Assembly (NCBI RefSeq): GCF_900115305.1
Contig: NZ_FOVW01000004.1
Location: forward strand, 62,001-126,000
Source: Algoriphagus ornithinivorans
GTDB taxonomy: Bacteria > Bacteroidota > Bacteroidia > Cytophagales > Cyclobacteriaceae
Length of the DNA stretch: 64,000 nt
Direction: 5' to 3'
Shown piece after piece: positions 36,493 to 44,326 of the stretch. The translations under genes and the position numbers were made by a program. The notes under the pieces were generated by a model that was given only the letters and a program-made list of their open reading frames with translations, ran no database searches and was not told where the DNA came from. Positions within the stretch are counted from its first letter, which is position 1. Every line of letters starts with the position of its first letter.

Positions 36493-36519
36493 CCGCATAG
36501 GGATCATAGAAATCATAGA
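36493..36519 (+). repeat. Left inverted repeat of the GxxExxY cassette
   Basis: It begins CCGCATAGG. Aligned with the reverse complement of 36997-37023, 23 of 27 bases match. Together they bracket the broken GxxExxY gene. Confidence 0.75.
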
Positions 36520-36577
36520 CTAAAAACTATAGTTTAAACTACGTTTCTAATTTTTTTTATTTTAATTTAATGGGGGT

Positions 36578-36995
36578 ATGAACTACACCCAGAAATCTTT
36601 AGACGAACTGACTTACCAAGTTTTAGGCGCGGCAATTCATGTACATAAGTTTTTAGGCCCTGGTCTTTTAGAAAGTGTTTAGCATCAATGCCTTATCGCA
36701 GAGTTTGACTATCGATCTATTAATTATAAATCGGAACTATCAGTTCCAATAGTTTATCGGGGTCAGCAATTAGAAACCTTGTTAAGATGTGATTTTTTAG
36801 TGGAAGGAGTTTTGGTTCTAGAACTCAAGTCAGTTAATGAGATTTTGCCTATTCACCAAGCCCAGCTAATGAATTACATGAATCTTCTGAGAGCCCCTAA
36901 GGGTATCCTTGATCAATTTTAATGTGATTAACCTTTTCCAGCAAGGCCAAAAGACTTTTATCAATAAATACTTTGAAAAATTGGATCGTTTCTAA
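36578..36995 (+). pseudogene. Broken GxxExxY family gene
   Basis: Starting at the ATG, the frame reads a GxxExxY-type protein: DELTYQVLGAAIHVHKFLG then GPGLLESV, an in-frame TAG (36680-36682) where Tyr is expected, then continued similarity through FLVEGVLVLELKSVNEI and HQAQLMNYMNLLRAPKGIL. One extra base after 36907 breaks the frame; the shifted frame continues LINFNVINLFQQGQKTFIN to a TAA at 36993-36995. One nonsense and one frameshift mutation make it a clear pseudogene. Family function is unknown. Confidence 0.85.
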
Positions 36996-36996
36996 T

Positions 36997-37023
36997 TCTA
37001 TGTTTTCTATCGTTCCTATGCGG
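36997..37023 (-). repeat. Right inverted repeat of the GxxExxY cassette
   Basis: The reverse complement begins CCGCATAGGAACGATAG, like the left copy. A further partial copy (ACCACATAGGCAT on the minus strand) follows at about 37031-37044, so the right end carries two units. Confidence 0.75.
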
Positions 37024-37112
37024 TTTTAAAAATGCCTATGTGGTTAAACTTAAATAGTAACCTTGGAGTTTTTTGGTATTTTAGACTTTGAACCACCAAG
37101 CTCAATTCTATT

Positions 37113-38795
37113 ATGAAAAAAACACTCTTAGTTTTTCTATTTGTTTGCTTTAGTTTTTGGGTGCAGGCCACAGAATTGGCCAATATGATCACCACCTATC
37201 AAGCGGATAGGGGAGCACTGGGGCGATTATATACCAATAGACTTTCGGATGAATATTTTGAACGCATGCAAGCATTCAATCAGGAATACTTGGATGCTTT
37301 ACAAAGCTACAATTACGAGGCATTCTCTGAGGATGGTAAAATAGACTATGTGCTTTTCAGAAATTATCTCGAGACTCAGTTGGCAGAAATACAACTTGAA
37401 AAAAGGGATTTTGATGCGATCAAAAACGTGGTTGAATTCGGCAGTCCTTTGCATGCATTCGTAGTGGATAGAAGAAGAGCCAAGCAACCCAATTCTCAAG
37501 CTTTGGCAGCAAGCTGGAATCAGGTAGCCAACCAAATTGATACGCAATTAAAGACTTTACCGACTACCTCCAAGTACAATTCTTGGCAAAAAGCCGATTT
37601 GGCTGCTTCCGCTGTGGAAAGCTTAAACCGTGTGGTAGGAGAGGCTTATAATTTTTACTATGATTATGATCCGCAATTTACTTGGTGGATGCCTGAGCCT
37701 TGGAAGAGATTGGATGCTTCCATGAAGGCCTATGCCAAAGCCTTGAGAGAGCATTATACCAATTCAGTGAAGGATGATGGAAGTGGGATCATCGGAAAAC
37801 CTATAGGGCGAGAAGCTCTGCTAAATCAATTGGCTTTTGAAATGATCGCTTATACTCCTGAGGAGTTGATTGCTGAAGCGGAAAAGCAATTTGCCTGGTG
37901 TGAAAAAGAAATGCTCAAAGCCTCCAATGAATTGGGTTTTGGGAATGATTGGAAAGCAGCATTGGAGATGGTCAAAGAAACCTATTTACCCGAAGGAGCT
38001 TGGCCGGAAGAAGTAGTAAGATTGGGCAATGAGGCAATTGACATCATGGAAAAAAATGATTGGATTACCGTGCCAGAATTGGCCAAAGAAACCTGGAGAA
38101 CATCCATGATTTCTGCAGAAAGGCAGCGAGTAAGTCCCTTCTTTTTGGGGGGAGAGGTGATTCAGATTTCCTATCCTACCTCCGAAATGAGTCATGAGGA
38201 AAAAATGATGTCTATGCGAGGAAATAATCCTCACTTTTCCAGAGCTACAGTTCAGCATGAATTAATTCCCGGACACCACCTGCAGCAATTTATGAATCAG
38301 CGCTACATGACTCACAGGCGTTTATTCCGAACTCCATTTTGGACGGAAGGATGGGCCTTGTATTGGGAATTTGTCCTATGGGATAGAGATTTTCCGAGAG
38401 ATGCAAAAGACAAGGTAGGTATGCTGTTTTGGAGAATGCACCGTTGCGCACGGATTATCTTTTCTCTCAACTATCATTTAGGAAAAATGACACCTCAGGA
38501 ATGTATTGATTTATTGGTAAATCGAGTTGGTCATGAATATGCCAACGCCGAGGCAGAGGTAAGGAGGTCTTTTGAAGGAAGCTACGGACCGCTTTATCAG
38601 ATTGCTTATATGATTGGTGCTTTGGAGTTTTATTCCTTGAGAAAAGAAATGGTGGATTCCGGAAAAATGGATGAGAAAGCCTTTCACGACATGATCATGC
38701 AGCAAAATACCATGCCCGTGGAAATTTTAAGAGCGAAAGTGACTGGAAGACCTCTATACAAAAATCACAAAGCCAGTTGGAAGTTTTTGAATTGA
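37113..38795 (+). CDS. DUF885 family putative zinc metallopeptidase
   Basis: A 560-residue DUF885 protein with a signal peptide (about residues 1-19, VQATE). The probable zinc site is HELIPGHH at residues 382-389, with a later Glu412 in TEGWALYWE; both are hallmarks of the family, which resembles M32/M3-type peptidases. It should act in the periplasm; the substrate is unknown. It is a single gene ended by a strong hairpin at 38829. Confidence 0.88.
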   Translation: MKKTLLVFLFVCFSFWVQATELANMITTYQADRGALGRLYTNRLSDEYFERMQAFNQEYLDALQSYNYEAFSEDGKIDYVLFRNYLETQLAEIQLEKRDFDAIKNVVEFGSPLHAFVVDRRRAKQPNSQALAASWNQVANQIDTQLKTLPTTSKYNSWQKADLAASAVESLNRVVGEAYNFYYDYDPQFTWWMPEPWKRLDASMKAYAKALREHYTNSVKDDGSGIIGKPIGREALLNQLAFEMIAYTPEELIAEAEKQFAWCEKEMLKASNELGFGNDWKAALEMVKETYLPEGAWPEEVVRLGNEAIDIMEKNDWITVPELAKETWRTSMISAERQRVSPFFLGGEVIQISYPTSEMSHEEKMMSMRGNNPHFSRATVQHELIPGHHLQQFMNQRYMTHRRLFRTPFWTEGWALYWEFVLWDRDFPRDAKDKVGMLFWRMHRCARIIFSLNYHLGKMTPQECIDLLVNRVGHEYANAEAEVRRSFEGSYGPLYQIAYMIGALEFYSLRKEMVDSGKMDEKAFHDMIMQQNTMPVEILRAKVTGRPLYKNHKASWKFLN

Positions 38796-38828
38796 TTGTT
38801 AATTAAATCCTTTGAGGGTTGTGAGCAT

Positions 38829-38859
38829 AAAAAAAGGAGGCTGAATGGCCTCCTTTTTT
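38829..38859. terminator. Bidirectional terminator between DUF885 and Spy/plug genes
   Basis: GGAGGC/GCCTCC-type stem flanked by an A-run on the left and a T-run on the right, placed between two convergent genes. Confidence 0.85.
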
Positions 38860-38877
38860 ACTTTATGTCTTGCCTGA

Positions 38878-39633
38878 TTATTTAATCTTAACCTTTGCTC
38901 CCTTTTTGAGGGTGATAATGATTACTCCATTTTTGCCTTTATCTCCGTACACTTCTGTGGCACTATTACCTTTCAGCACAGTGATACTTTCAATATCATT
39001 AGGATTGATATCAAGCTGCTCCATAGAAGACTTTTCCATAGTTCCTGCATCTGAATTGATGACAAAAAGGGGTTGATCACTGCTAGCTTCCCCAGCCACT
39101 ACCACATTCACTTTCGAATTTGGAGAAAATCCAGAATAGGTACTATATGCAGATTGGCCCGATCTCGTTTGTCCAGTACCACGAAGTCCACTAGCTATTG
39201 ATCCGCGTACAGAAGTTGAAGGGCTAATACTGGAATAGCCTAACACCCGAGTTTGTCCCATCTGTTTGATTTGCTCCTCTGTCAATTCGTTTTTGATGGC
39301 AACCAAAGAGCTCAGCTGCTTTTTCTTCAATTGATTTTCGAGCTGTAATACCTTGTCTAATTGTTTATTAACAGCTAAGGCATCTACTTTAGGCAATTGA
39401 AGCATCTTTTCCAATTTGGCGTTGGCTTCATCTAAGTCCCATTTTAGGGTAGAGAATTCTCCAGCATTTTCTGCATGGATTTTTTTGATCTTAGTGGCTT
39501 GGGCATCAGTCAGGTTGATTTTCTCCCGTGCCTCCATGATTTGGTCGGCCGAGTATAAATTCTTTTTGAAAATATCCTGGGCCATCATGATAGAAGAAAG
39601 CAGGAAAAGGGGGATGATTAATAGGTTTTTCAT
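38878..39633 (-). CDS. Chimera of a Spy/LTXXQ-like helical domain and a TonB plug-like domain
   Basis: A 251-residue exported protein (signal about 1-19, MMAQ). Residues about 30-125 form a charged helical region with INLTDAQATKIKKIHAENAG and NELTEEQIKQMG, the LTxxQ repeats of Spy/CpxP periplasmic proteins. After a Ser/Gly-rich linker (about 130-172) comes a TonB plug-like end: PLFVINSD, LDINPNDIESITVLKGNSATEVYGDKGKNGVIIITLKKG. No beta-barrel follows. It is the third gene after an ECF sigma factor and a small membrane protein, so it may sense envelope stress and signal to that system; this is inference. Confidence 0.8.
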   Translation of the reverse strand: MKNLLIIPLFLLSSIMMAQDIFKKNLYSADQIMEAREKINLTDAQATKIKKIHAENAGEFSTLKWDLDEANAKLEKMLQLPKVDALAVNKQLDKVLQLENQLKKKQLSSLVAIKNELTEEQIKQMGQTRVLGYSSISPSTSVRGSIASGLRGTGQTRSGQSAYSTYSGFSPNSKVNVVVAGEASSDQPLFVINSDAGTMEKSSMEQLDINPNDIESITVLKGNSATEVYGDKGKNGVIIITLKKGAKVKIK

Positions 39634-39650
39634 AGGTAAGTTGGTTTAGC

Positions 39651-39962
39651 TTAGAATTCTGTTAGTAATGAGGAGGTGCTTGACTCCCAAACATCGATGT
39701 ATGCCTTTTCTTCTATAATCAATGTTTGCTGCTGATATTCATTCTCTTGAAGAGAAATGATGATTACCTCATTGGGCGCTTCTTTGGCTGGTTCTTGTTG
39801 ATACCATAATAATCCTCCAACGAGTAAGGATGCAGCTATTCCCATTGGGAACCACCAATTAAAGGTACTCACCTTTGTTTCAGGGAATTCAGGGATAGGA
39901 AGGTTTTGATCTTGCTTTTTCATTTCAGAGAAAAAGCCTTCTATCAGTTGATCATTTTCCAT
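39651..39962 (-). CDS. Small membrane protein, probable anti-sigma factor
   Basis: A 103-residue protein with a short cytoplasmic N-terminus (MENDQLIEGFFSEMKKQDQ), one membrane helix (about residues 36-53, WWFPMGIAASLLVGGLLWY) and a periplasmic tail of about 50 residues. It overlaps the end of the ECF sigma gene by 11 bp. The topology and the place directly after a sigma gene suggest an anti-sigma factor. No zinc HxxxCxxC motif is present, so it would belong to a different type. Confidence 0.7.
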   Translation of the reverse strand: MENDQLIEGFFSEMKKQDQNLPIPEFPETKVSTFNWWFPMGIAASLLVGGLLWYQQEPAKEAPNEVIIISLQENEYQQQTLIIEEKAYIDVWESSTSSLLTEF

Positions 39963-40446
39963 GATATTCCAGTATTTGGGATTTTAAGATTAATTCTTTG
40001 AGTTTCTTTTTTCCGCGCTCGTAATGAGTTCGGGCCGTTCCAAGGCTGATTTGAAGGATCTCAGCACTTTCAGCAATGGTCATTTGGTGGTAAAAAACCG
40101 AAGTAATGACTTCTCTTTGCATTGTCGGAAGTTGGCTGAGAATTGCCTCAAAATTCAATTCTTCTGTATCCTTTTCAGGTTCTATAAAATCATCCTTTTC
40201 TCCTAAGGCCTGCAGTCTATTTCCTTTTCTCAATGAATCTATGCAAGTATATCGGATGATTGAAAAAAGCCAGGTTTTAACCTTAGTAGCATCTTTTAGC
40301 TTAGCTTTTCCTTCAAGGATTTTGAGATAAGATTGCTGAAGCATGTCTTTAGCGAGTTCATCATCAAATTGACAGCATTGCCTTGCCCAGATATAGGCTT
40401 CCCGATGATGAAGCTTTAAGATATGTTCGAGCTGTGACCGATTCAT
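39952..40446 (-). CDS. ECF family RNA polymerase sigma factor
   Basis: A 164-residue ECF sigma factor. Region 2 lies at about residues 13-75 (AKDMLQQSYLKILEGK ... VKTWLFSIIRYTCIDSLRK) and region 4 at about 103-155 (LPTMQREVITSVFYHQMTIAESAEILQISLGTARTHYERGKKKL). It directs transcription of an unknown regulon. The upstream 98 bp contains TGTCATA and CGACTAAAG elements, which could be an autoregulatory promoter. It is first in a three-gene unit with the small membrane protein and the Spy/plug chimera. Confidence 0.93.
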   Translation of the reverse strand: MNRSQLEHILKLHHREAYIWARQCCQFDDELAKDMLQQSYLKILEGKAKLKDATKVKTWLFSIIRYTCIDSLRKGNRLQALGEKDDFIEPEKDTEELNFEAILSQLPTMQREVITSVFYHQMTIAESAEILQISLGTARTHYERGKKKLKELILKSQILEYHGK

Positions 40447-40544
40447 TTACATCCTTTAGTCGGGTAAAGAGAGGAATATATGACAGAACGAAAGGAAAAA
40501 AATTAAGATTTTTAAAAAGGTTGAAAACCAATTACTTGAATCGT

Positions 40545-41210
40545 CTATTTCTTAGTCTTAGGATCTCTTACTCTAAACAAATACGCGAGTGAAAACTCTA
40601 AATTTGTAGAATTCATGTCGAAAATCCTGTCCTGACTCTCAGGATTGGTGAAGTCATAAGAAAAACGAACCTCTCCCGAAATAGTGCTCTTGCCAAATAG
40701 TTTGGAAACCCCTGTTCCACCGGTAAGTCCATACATAAATCGATTCGGCTTGTCGTCGGCTCCCCCATAAGTGGGAATCACAGGTGTATTAGGGTTGCTG
40801 ATTTGCCTTTGAACCTCATTAGCTTTCATCAGATAACCAAAATGAGGGCCCATTTTGATTTGAAATCTCCCACTTCTTCCGGCAAAAAAACTGGCTAGTA
40901 ATGGGAATTTCAAGTATTCAAACTCTGTCCTATTGACTAGAATGGGCTCATCTTCTCCATTGACCTGCTGAAAGCCTAAAGTGATCCATTGGATATTCAG
41001 TTCAATCCCAGCGTTTTTTGAATTAAAATGCTCTACGACCAAGGCAAAAGTGGGCTTACCTACACTCTCGGTGCTGATAGCCCGAAAATTTGCTGCAGGC
41101 CTGTATGAATAAGAGGAAGTCGCATAGCCAGCTCTAAACCCAACACTTGTTTGGGAGTATCCAAAATGACTGAGAAAAATTAAAAAAGAAAGCAGGATGA
41201 ATTGACGCAT
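40545..41210 (-). CDS. Small outer membrane beta-barrel protein
   Basis: A 221-residue outer membrane protein from the chosen Met (two codons after the longest start). It has a signal peptide (MRQFILLSFLIFLSHFGYSQ) and alternating beta-strands of the PorT/OMP_b-brl type, such as SVGFRAGYATSSYSY, KMGPHFGYLMKANEV and GLTGGTGVSKLFGKSTISGEVRFSYD. The end (LEFSLAYLFRV) is a normal last strand. It is 31 bp downstream of the 923-residue plug protein gene and probably shares its transcript, so the two may work together. Confidence 0.78.
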   Translation of the reverse strand: MRQFILLSFLIFLSHFGYSQTSVGFRAGYATSSYSYRPAANFRAISTESVGKPTFALVVEHFNSKNAGIELNIQWITLGFQQVNGEDEPILVNRTEFEYLKFPLLASFFAGRSGRFQIKMGPHFGYLMKANEVQRQISNPNTPVIPTYGGADDKPNRFMYGLTGGTGVSKLFGKSTISGEVRFSYDFTNPESQDRIFDMNSTNLEFSLAYLFRVRDPKTKK

Positions 41211-41241
41211 GTGCAAAATTAAGGATTAACCAACCAAATAA

Positions 41242-44013
41242 CTATTTGGGATTGATGATGAAAGTTCCGGAAACCGGCTCTCCATTGATTCCAAGACCCC
41301 TCACCTCCACAGTCATCGGGCCAGCTAGATCATTGGTGTAAAAACTGATGCTAACTTTTCCGGATTCATCAGTTACTAGGTAAGGATTCCAGTAAAGTGT
41401 TTGTCTTTGATCCTTCCCGCTGAAATCTTTTTCTTGTTCATAATCCATGTAAAAGAAGGACTTGACTGGTTCATAGCCTTCGATCACAAATTGGGACAAG
41501 CCTACTGAAGGCATCAAAGGGGATGAGATGTTTTGATTTCCTTCTTTGAGATAAACAGCTATTACTCCATTTCTTCCTTGATCACCAAGCATAGATACAG
41601 TTCTGGAAACGACCTCAATTCTATCAATATCATTGGGATTGATACTTCTAAGGTTGTCTGCGGCAGTTGAACTTCCTGTACTGGCCATAATTGCACCATT
41701 GATCATGACCAAGGGTTCCATGGAGCTGCTTACTGAAGTAGCTCCACCTCTCAAACGTATTTGCTGTCTTCCAGAGGCACCCTCTAGGGTTACCCGCATG
41801 CCCGGAACATTCCCTGCCAAGCTATTGACTAAATCAACTGAATTTCCGGTTGCCATGATTTTATCACCGCTAACCACATAGTCAGCATTTCCATAAATAG
41901 CCTCAGTCTTGGTCGCTTTTTTATCTTCTACCAATACAGGTTCCAATTCCTGCTCTCTTTCGCGGAGAGTGATTTCCCGGATAGGTGTATCACTTTTTTC
42001 AATCGGAGGAAATATGCTGTTTTTTGGTAAAGAGACAGGTGCATTCAGTTCCGGCTCCAACTGAATATTAGAAATGTTCTTTCCTTTTTTGTCCTGAGCC
42101 TGAATTGCAATCTTCATAGGACCGTAGAATTCCATTTCCTCCAAAGAAAAATCCCCATTTCGATCTGACTCTAGATCTACAATTCCTTCAAAATCATTGA
42201 TGAAAACAGTTACCTGACTTTGTACTCCTTTTCCTTTTTCGTCCAGTACTTTTCCTTTTTGGGATAGGGATTTTTCTACTGGATAGGAAAAGCGATCAAT
42301 TTTGATGCTTTCTGGAATCTCATCCAAGACTAAAGTCTGTTTGATTTTAGCAGGATCCTCCATAGGGGACACCAAACTTTGATCTAAAACTGATACCGAT
42401 AAGTTGGCTTGAATTGGCTTTTGATTTTTATCGGTAAGAGTCAAAGTCAAGCTTACTTTTTCCCTAGGGCCATAGCTATTTTTAGGGGTATTGACTTGAA
42501 CATATTCCGAGCCCAGGGTCAGTTCCCCTTTAGCATTAAGCCTCTCAAAAGGACCTAAAACAGGAAGGGTCTTAATAAAGTAATGATCCGGGCCGTAATT
42601 TTTATTCCAGTTGGTGTAGGCTCGCAGGAAATATTTTTCCTCCGATAAACTATCCGGTAGGTAAAAATTTCCCACTACTACTCCATCAAAAATTTTGAAT
42701 TTTTTCTCAATGACAAAGTCCCTAGTAGAATTCAATAATTCCACATGCAGGACTTTGCTCAATTCCTCTTTTAGGTAAGGATTTCCATACTTAAAGTAAG
42801 CCTTGAAAAACACCTCATCTCCAGCATAGTAATAAGGTTTATCCGTATGCAGGTAGACTTTCTCCTGAAAATTAGATGCAGTTCTTTCTAAATTTTGAAG
42901 TTGTATGGCTTTCTCAGCATCGTAATCTAAGGGTAGGATAGTAGCGATCCTTTTCCTATCCATATCTCCGGAGAAAACCAGGTCCTGTGGATTGAGAATT
43001 GATCCATTTTCCCGAACCCGAACTTTTCCTCCATTTACCTCCAGCCAGGAAACCGGATATGGGGCATCTTTGTAGGTGTTGATTTGTGTATATCCTTTTT
43101 GATAATGAATCTCAATTCTGCCTTTCAGATTAATCCAATATTCCCCTGGCTTGTCAGCGGGCACCACCATTTGATCAGTTTTGTAAGGGATTACCGAGCG
43201 ACCCAATTCATTCGCAAAAATATCTGAGCGCATGTTGAGAGAAGGAGAGCCTCCTGGTTTATCTCCATAAAGGAAAAAGCCTTCCCTTTCCTGCTCTCCA
43301 TTGATGATAGCCCGGAACATGTTCTGAGGGGACTTTCTGTAGACGTCGGCACGGTTTTGTTCCCAAGTTTTGCGCTGGGTTTCCGACTCAGGTTTCATCT
43401 CCTCAAATCTTGCCGCCCCTGCTATTTTATAATTGGTGGGAGTATTGAAAAACTCCTTTAAGTCAAAGGTGATTTTATACCCTAGATAATTATTGTTGAT
43501 TTCGAGAGGGAGCTGTGTGGAGGCCTGAAAGCTGTTTTTATCAGCTACCTCAGGAAAGTCTACCACCCAAGGATTTTCAATAATTGCCTGCGATGCTATT
43601 GCATCATTTCCTAGAAACAGGTTTTGAAATTTTCTCAAATCCCTTTCCCAATTCTTATCTCGTTTTGCTTTGATTTCTACATCTGAAAGCTCCGTTTCCA
43701 AGGCCCTCATACTTAGGTTTACCGTCAATATTCCTCCGGGATTCAAGCCGACTTTTTTGGTTTCGGCTTGGTAGCCTAAAAAGGAAAAGCTCAGTTCTAA
43801 AGCCCCTGGCTCCAGGTTCTCCAATAAATAAGCTCCATCCATATCTGTGACGGTGGAGATAGTGGTATTATTGATAAAAACATTACAAAAAGGCAAAGTC
43901 TCACCTGTGTCAGCATCTTTGACAATGCCTTTGATACTGCCTGTTTGGGAATAGGTTAAGGAAGCATTTAGAATCAATAACAAAAATAGAATGAGTGGTT
44001 TTCCTGCCTTCAT
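41242..44013 (-). CDS. CarboxypepD-regulatory-like / macroglobulin-like / barrel-less TonB plug protein
   Basis: A 923-residue exported protein. After the signal peptide (about 1-22) it has a CarboxypepD regulatory-like domain (SIKGIVKDADTGETLPFCNVFIN, about 25-110) and a large middle region. Macroglobulin-like segments follow (YLHTDKPYYYAGDEVFFKAYFKYG near 390, then VSLTLTLTDKNQKPIQANLSV). A TonB plug domain is at about 720-830 (NSLAGNVPGMRV, LVMINGAIM, SINPNDIDRIEVVS, GRNGVIAVYLKEG), and the C-terminus is macroglobulin-like. No 22-strand barrel is present. A role in surface nutrient capture or signalling is inferred. It is upstream of a small barrel gene. Confidence 0.8.
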   Translation of the reverse strand: MKAGKPLILFLLLILNASLTYSQTGSIKGIVKDADTGETLPFCNVFINNTTISTVTDMDGAYLLENLEPGALELSFSFLGYQAETKKVGLNPGGILTVNLSMRALETELSDVEIKAKRDKNWERDLRKFQNLFLGNDAIASQAIIENPWVVDFPEVADKNSFQASTQLPLEINNNYLGYKITFDLKEFFNTPTNYKIAGAARFEEMKPESETQRKTWEQNRADVYRKSPQNMFRAIINGEQEREGFFLYGDKPGGSPSLNMRSDIFANELGRSVIPYKTDQMVVPADKPGEYWINLKGRIEIHYQKGYTQINTYKDAPYPVSWLEVNGGKVRVRENGSILNPQDLVFSGDMDRKRIATILPLDYDAEKAIQLQNLERTASNFQEKVYLHTDKPYYYAGDEVFFKAYFKYGNPYLKEELSKVLHVELLNSTRDFVIEKKFKIFDGVVVGNFYLPDSLSEEKYFLRAYTNWNKNYGPDHYFIKTLPVLGPFERLNAKGELTLGSEYVQVNTPKNSYGPREKVSLTLTLTDKNQKPIQANLSVSVLDQSLVSPMEDPAKIKQTLVLDEIPESIKIDRFSYPVEKSLSQKGKVLDEKGKGVQSQVTVFINDFEGIVDLESDRNGDFSLEEMEFYGPMKIAIQAQDKKGKNISNIQLEPELNAPVSLPKNSIFPPIEKSDTPIREITLREREQELEPVLVEDKKATKTEAIYGNADYVVSGDKIMATGNSVDLVNSLAGNVPGMRVTLEGASGRQQIRLRGGATSVSSSMEPLVMINGAIMASTGSSTAADNLRSINPNDIDRIEVVSRTVSMLGDQGRNGVIAVYLKEGNQNISSPLMPSVGLSQFVIEGYEPVKSFFYMDYEQEKDFSGKDQRQTLYWNPYLVTDESGKVSISFYTNDLAGPMTVEVRGLGINGEPVSGTFIINPK

Positions 44014-44078
44014 CTGATTTGTCGAAATTATTAGGTAAAGTTTAAAAGTAATTAGTTTGCAGATAATTATCTTTAAAA

Positions 44079-44119
44079 GAAATGAAAAAAAGCTCCTAAA
44101 TGGAGCTTTTTTTCATTTC
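44079..44119. terminator. Long perfect hairpin, terminator of gltX unit
   Basis: Perfect 18-base arms (44079-44096 and 44102-44119) with a 5-base loop; the core is AAAAAAAGCTCC/GGAGCTTTTTTT. It can end the gltX unit on the minus strand. The stop codon of the small basic protein lies within the right arm. Confidence 0.85.
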
Positions 44120-44316
44120 TTGGTTTTTTTAACATCGTCTAAATCATCTCGATCTTTCAACTTTTTGTCTTCCACATTTTTATTCAAAAACTCGTTGATT
44201 TTATCGATAGGAAAGGAAGAATTAATCTCCCCGAATGAGTTGATTTCCATTTTGAAACCTTTCAGTTCATCGTGAACCTTTGGGTCTTCTTTTTTGGTTT
44301 TTTTCTTTTTAGCCAT
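44113..44316 (-). CDS. Small highly charged protein downstream of gltX
   Basis: A 67-residue Lys/Asp/Glu-rich protein (MAKKKKTKKEDPKVHDELKG). The start at MAKKKK avoids overlap with gltX, whose stop lies 11 bp upstream. I do not recognise a family. The similar bias of charged residues throughout and the position behind gltX suggest a soluble, perhaps nucleic-acid-associated protein; function unknown. Confidence 0.6.
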   Translation of the reverse strand: MAKKKKTKKEDPKVHDELKGFKMEINSFGEINSSFPIDKINEFLNKNVEDKKLKDRDDLDDVKKTKK

Positions 44317-44326
44317 GACTTGAATT

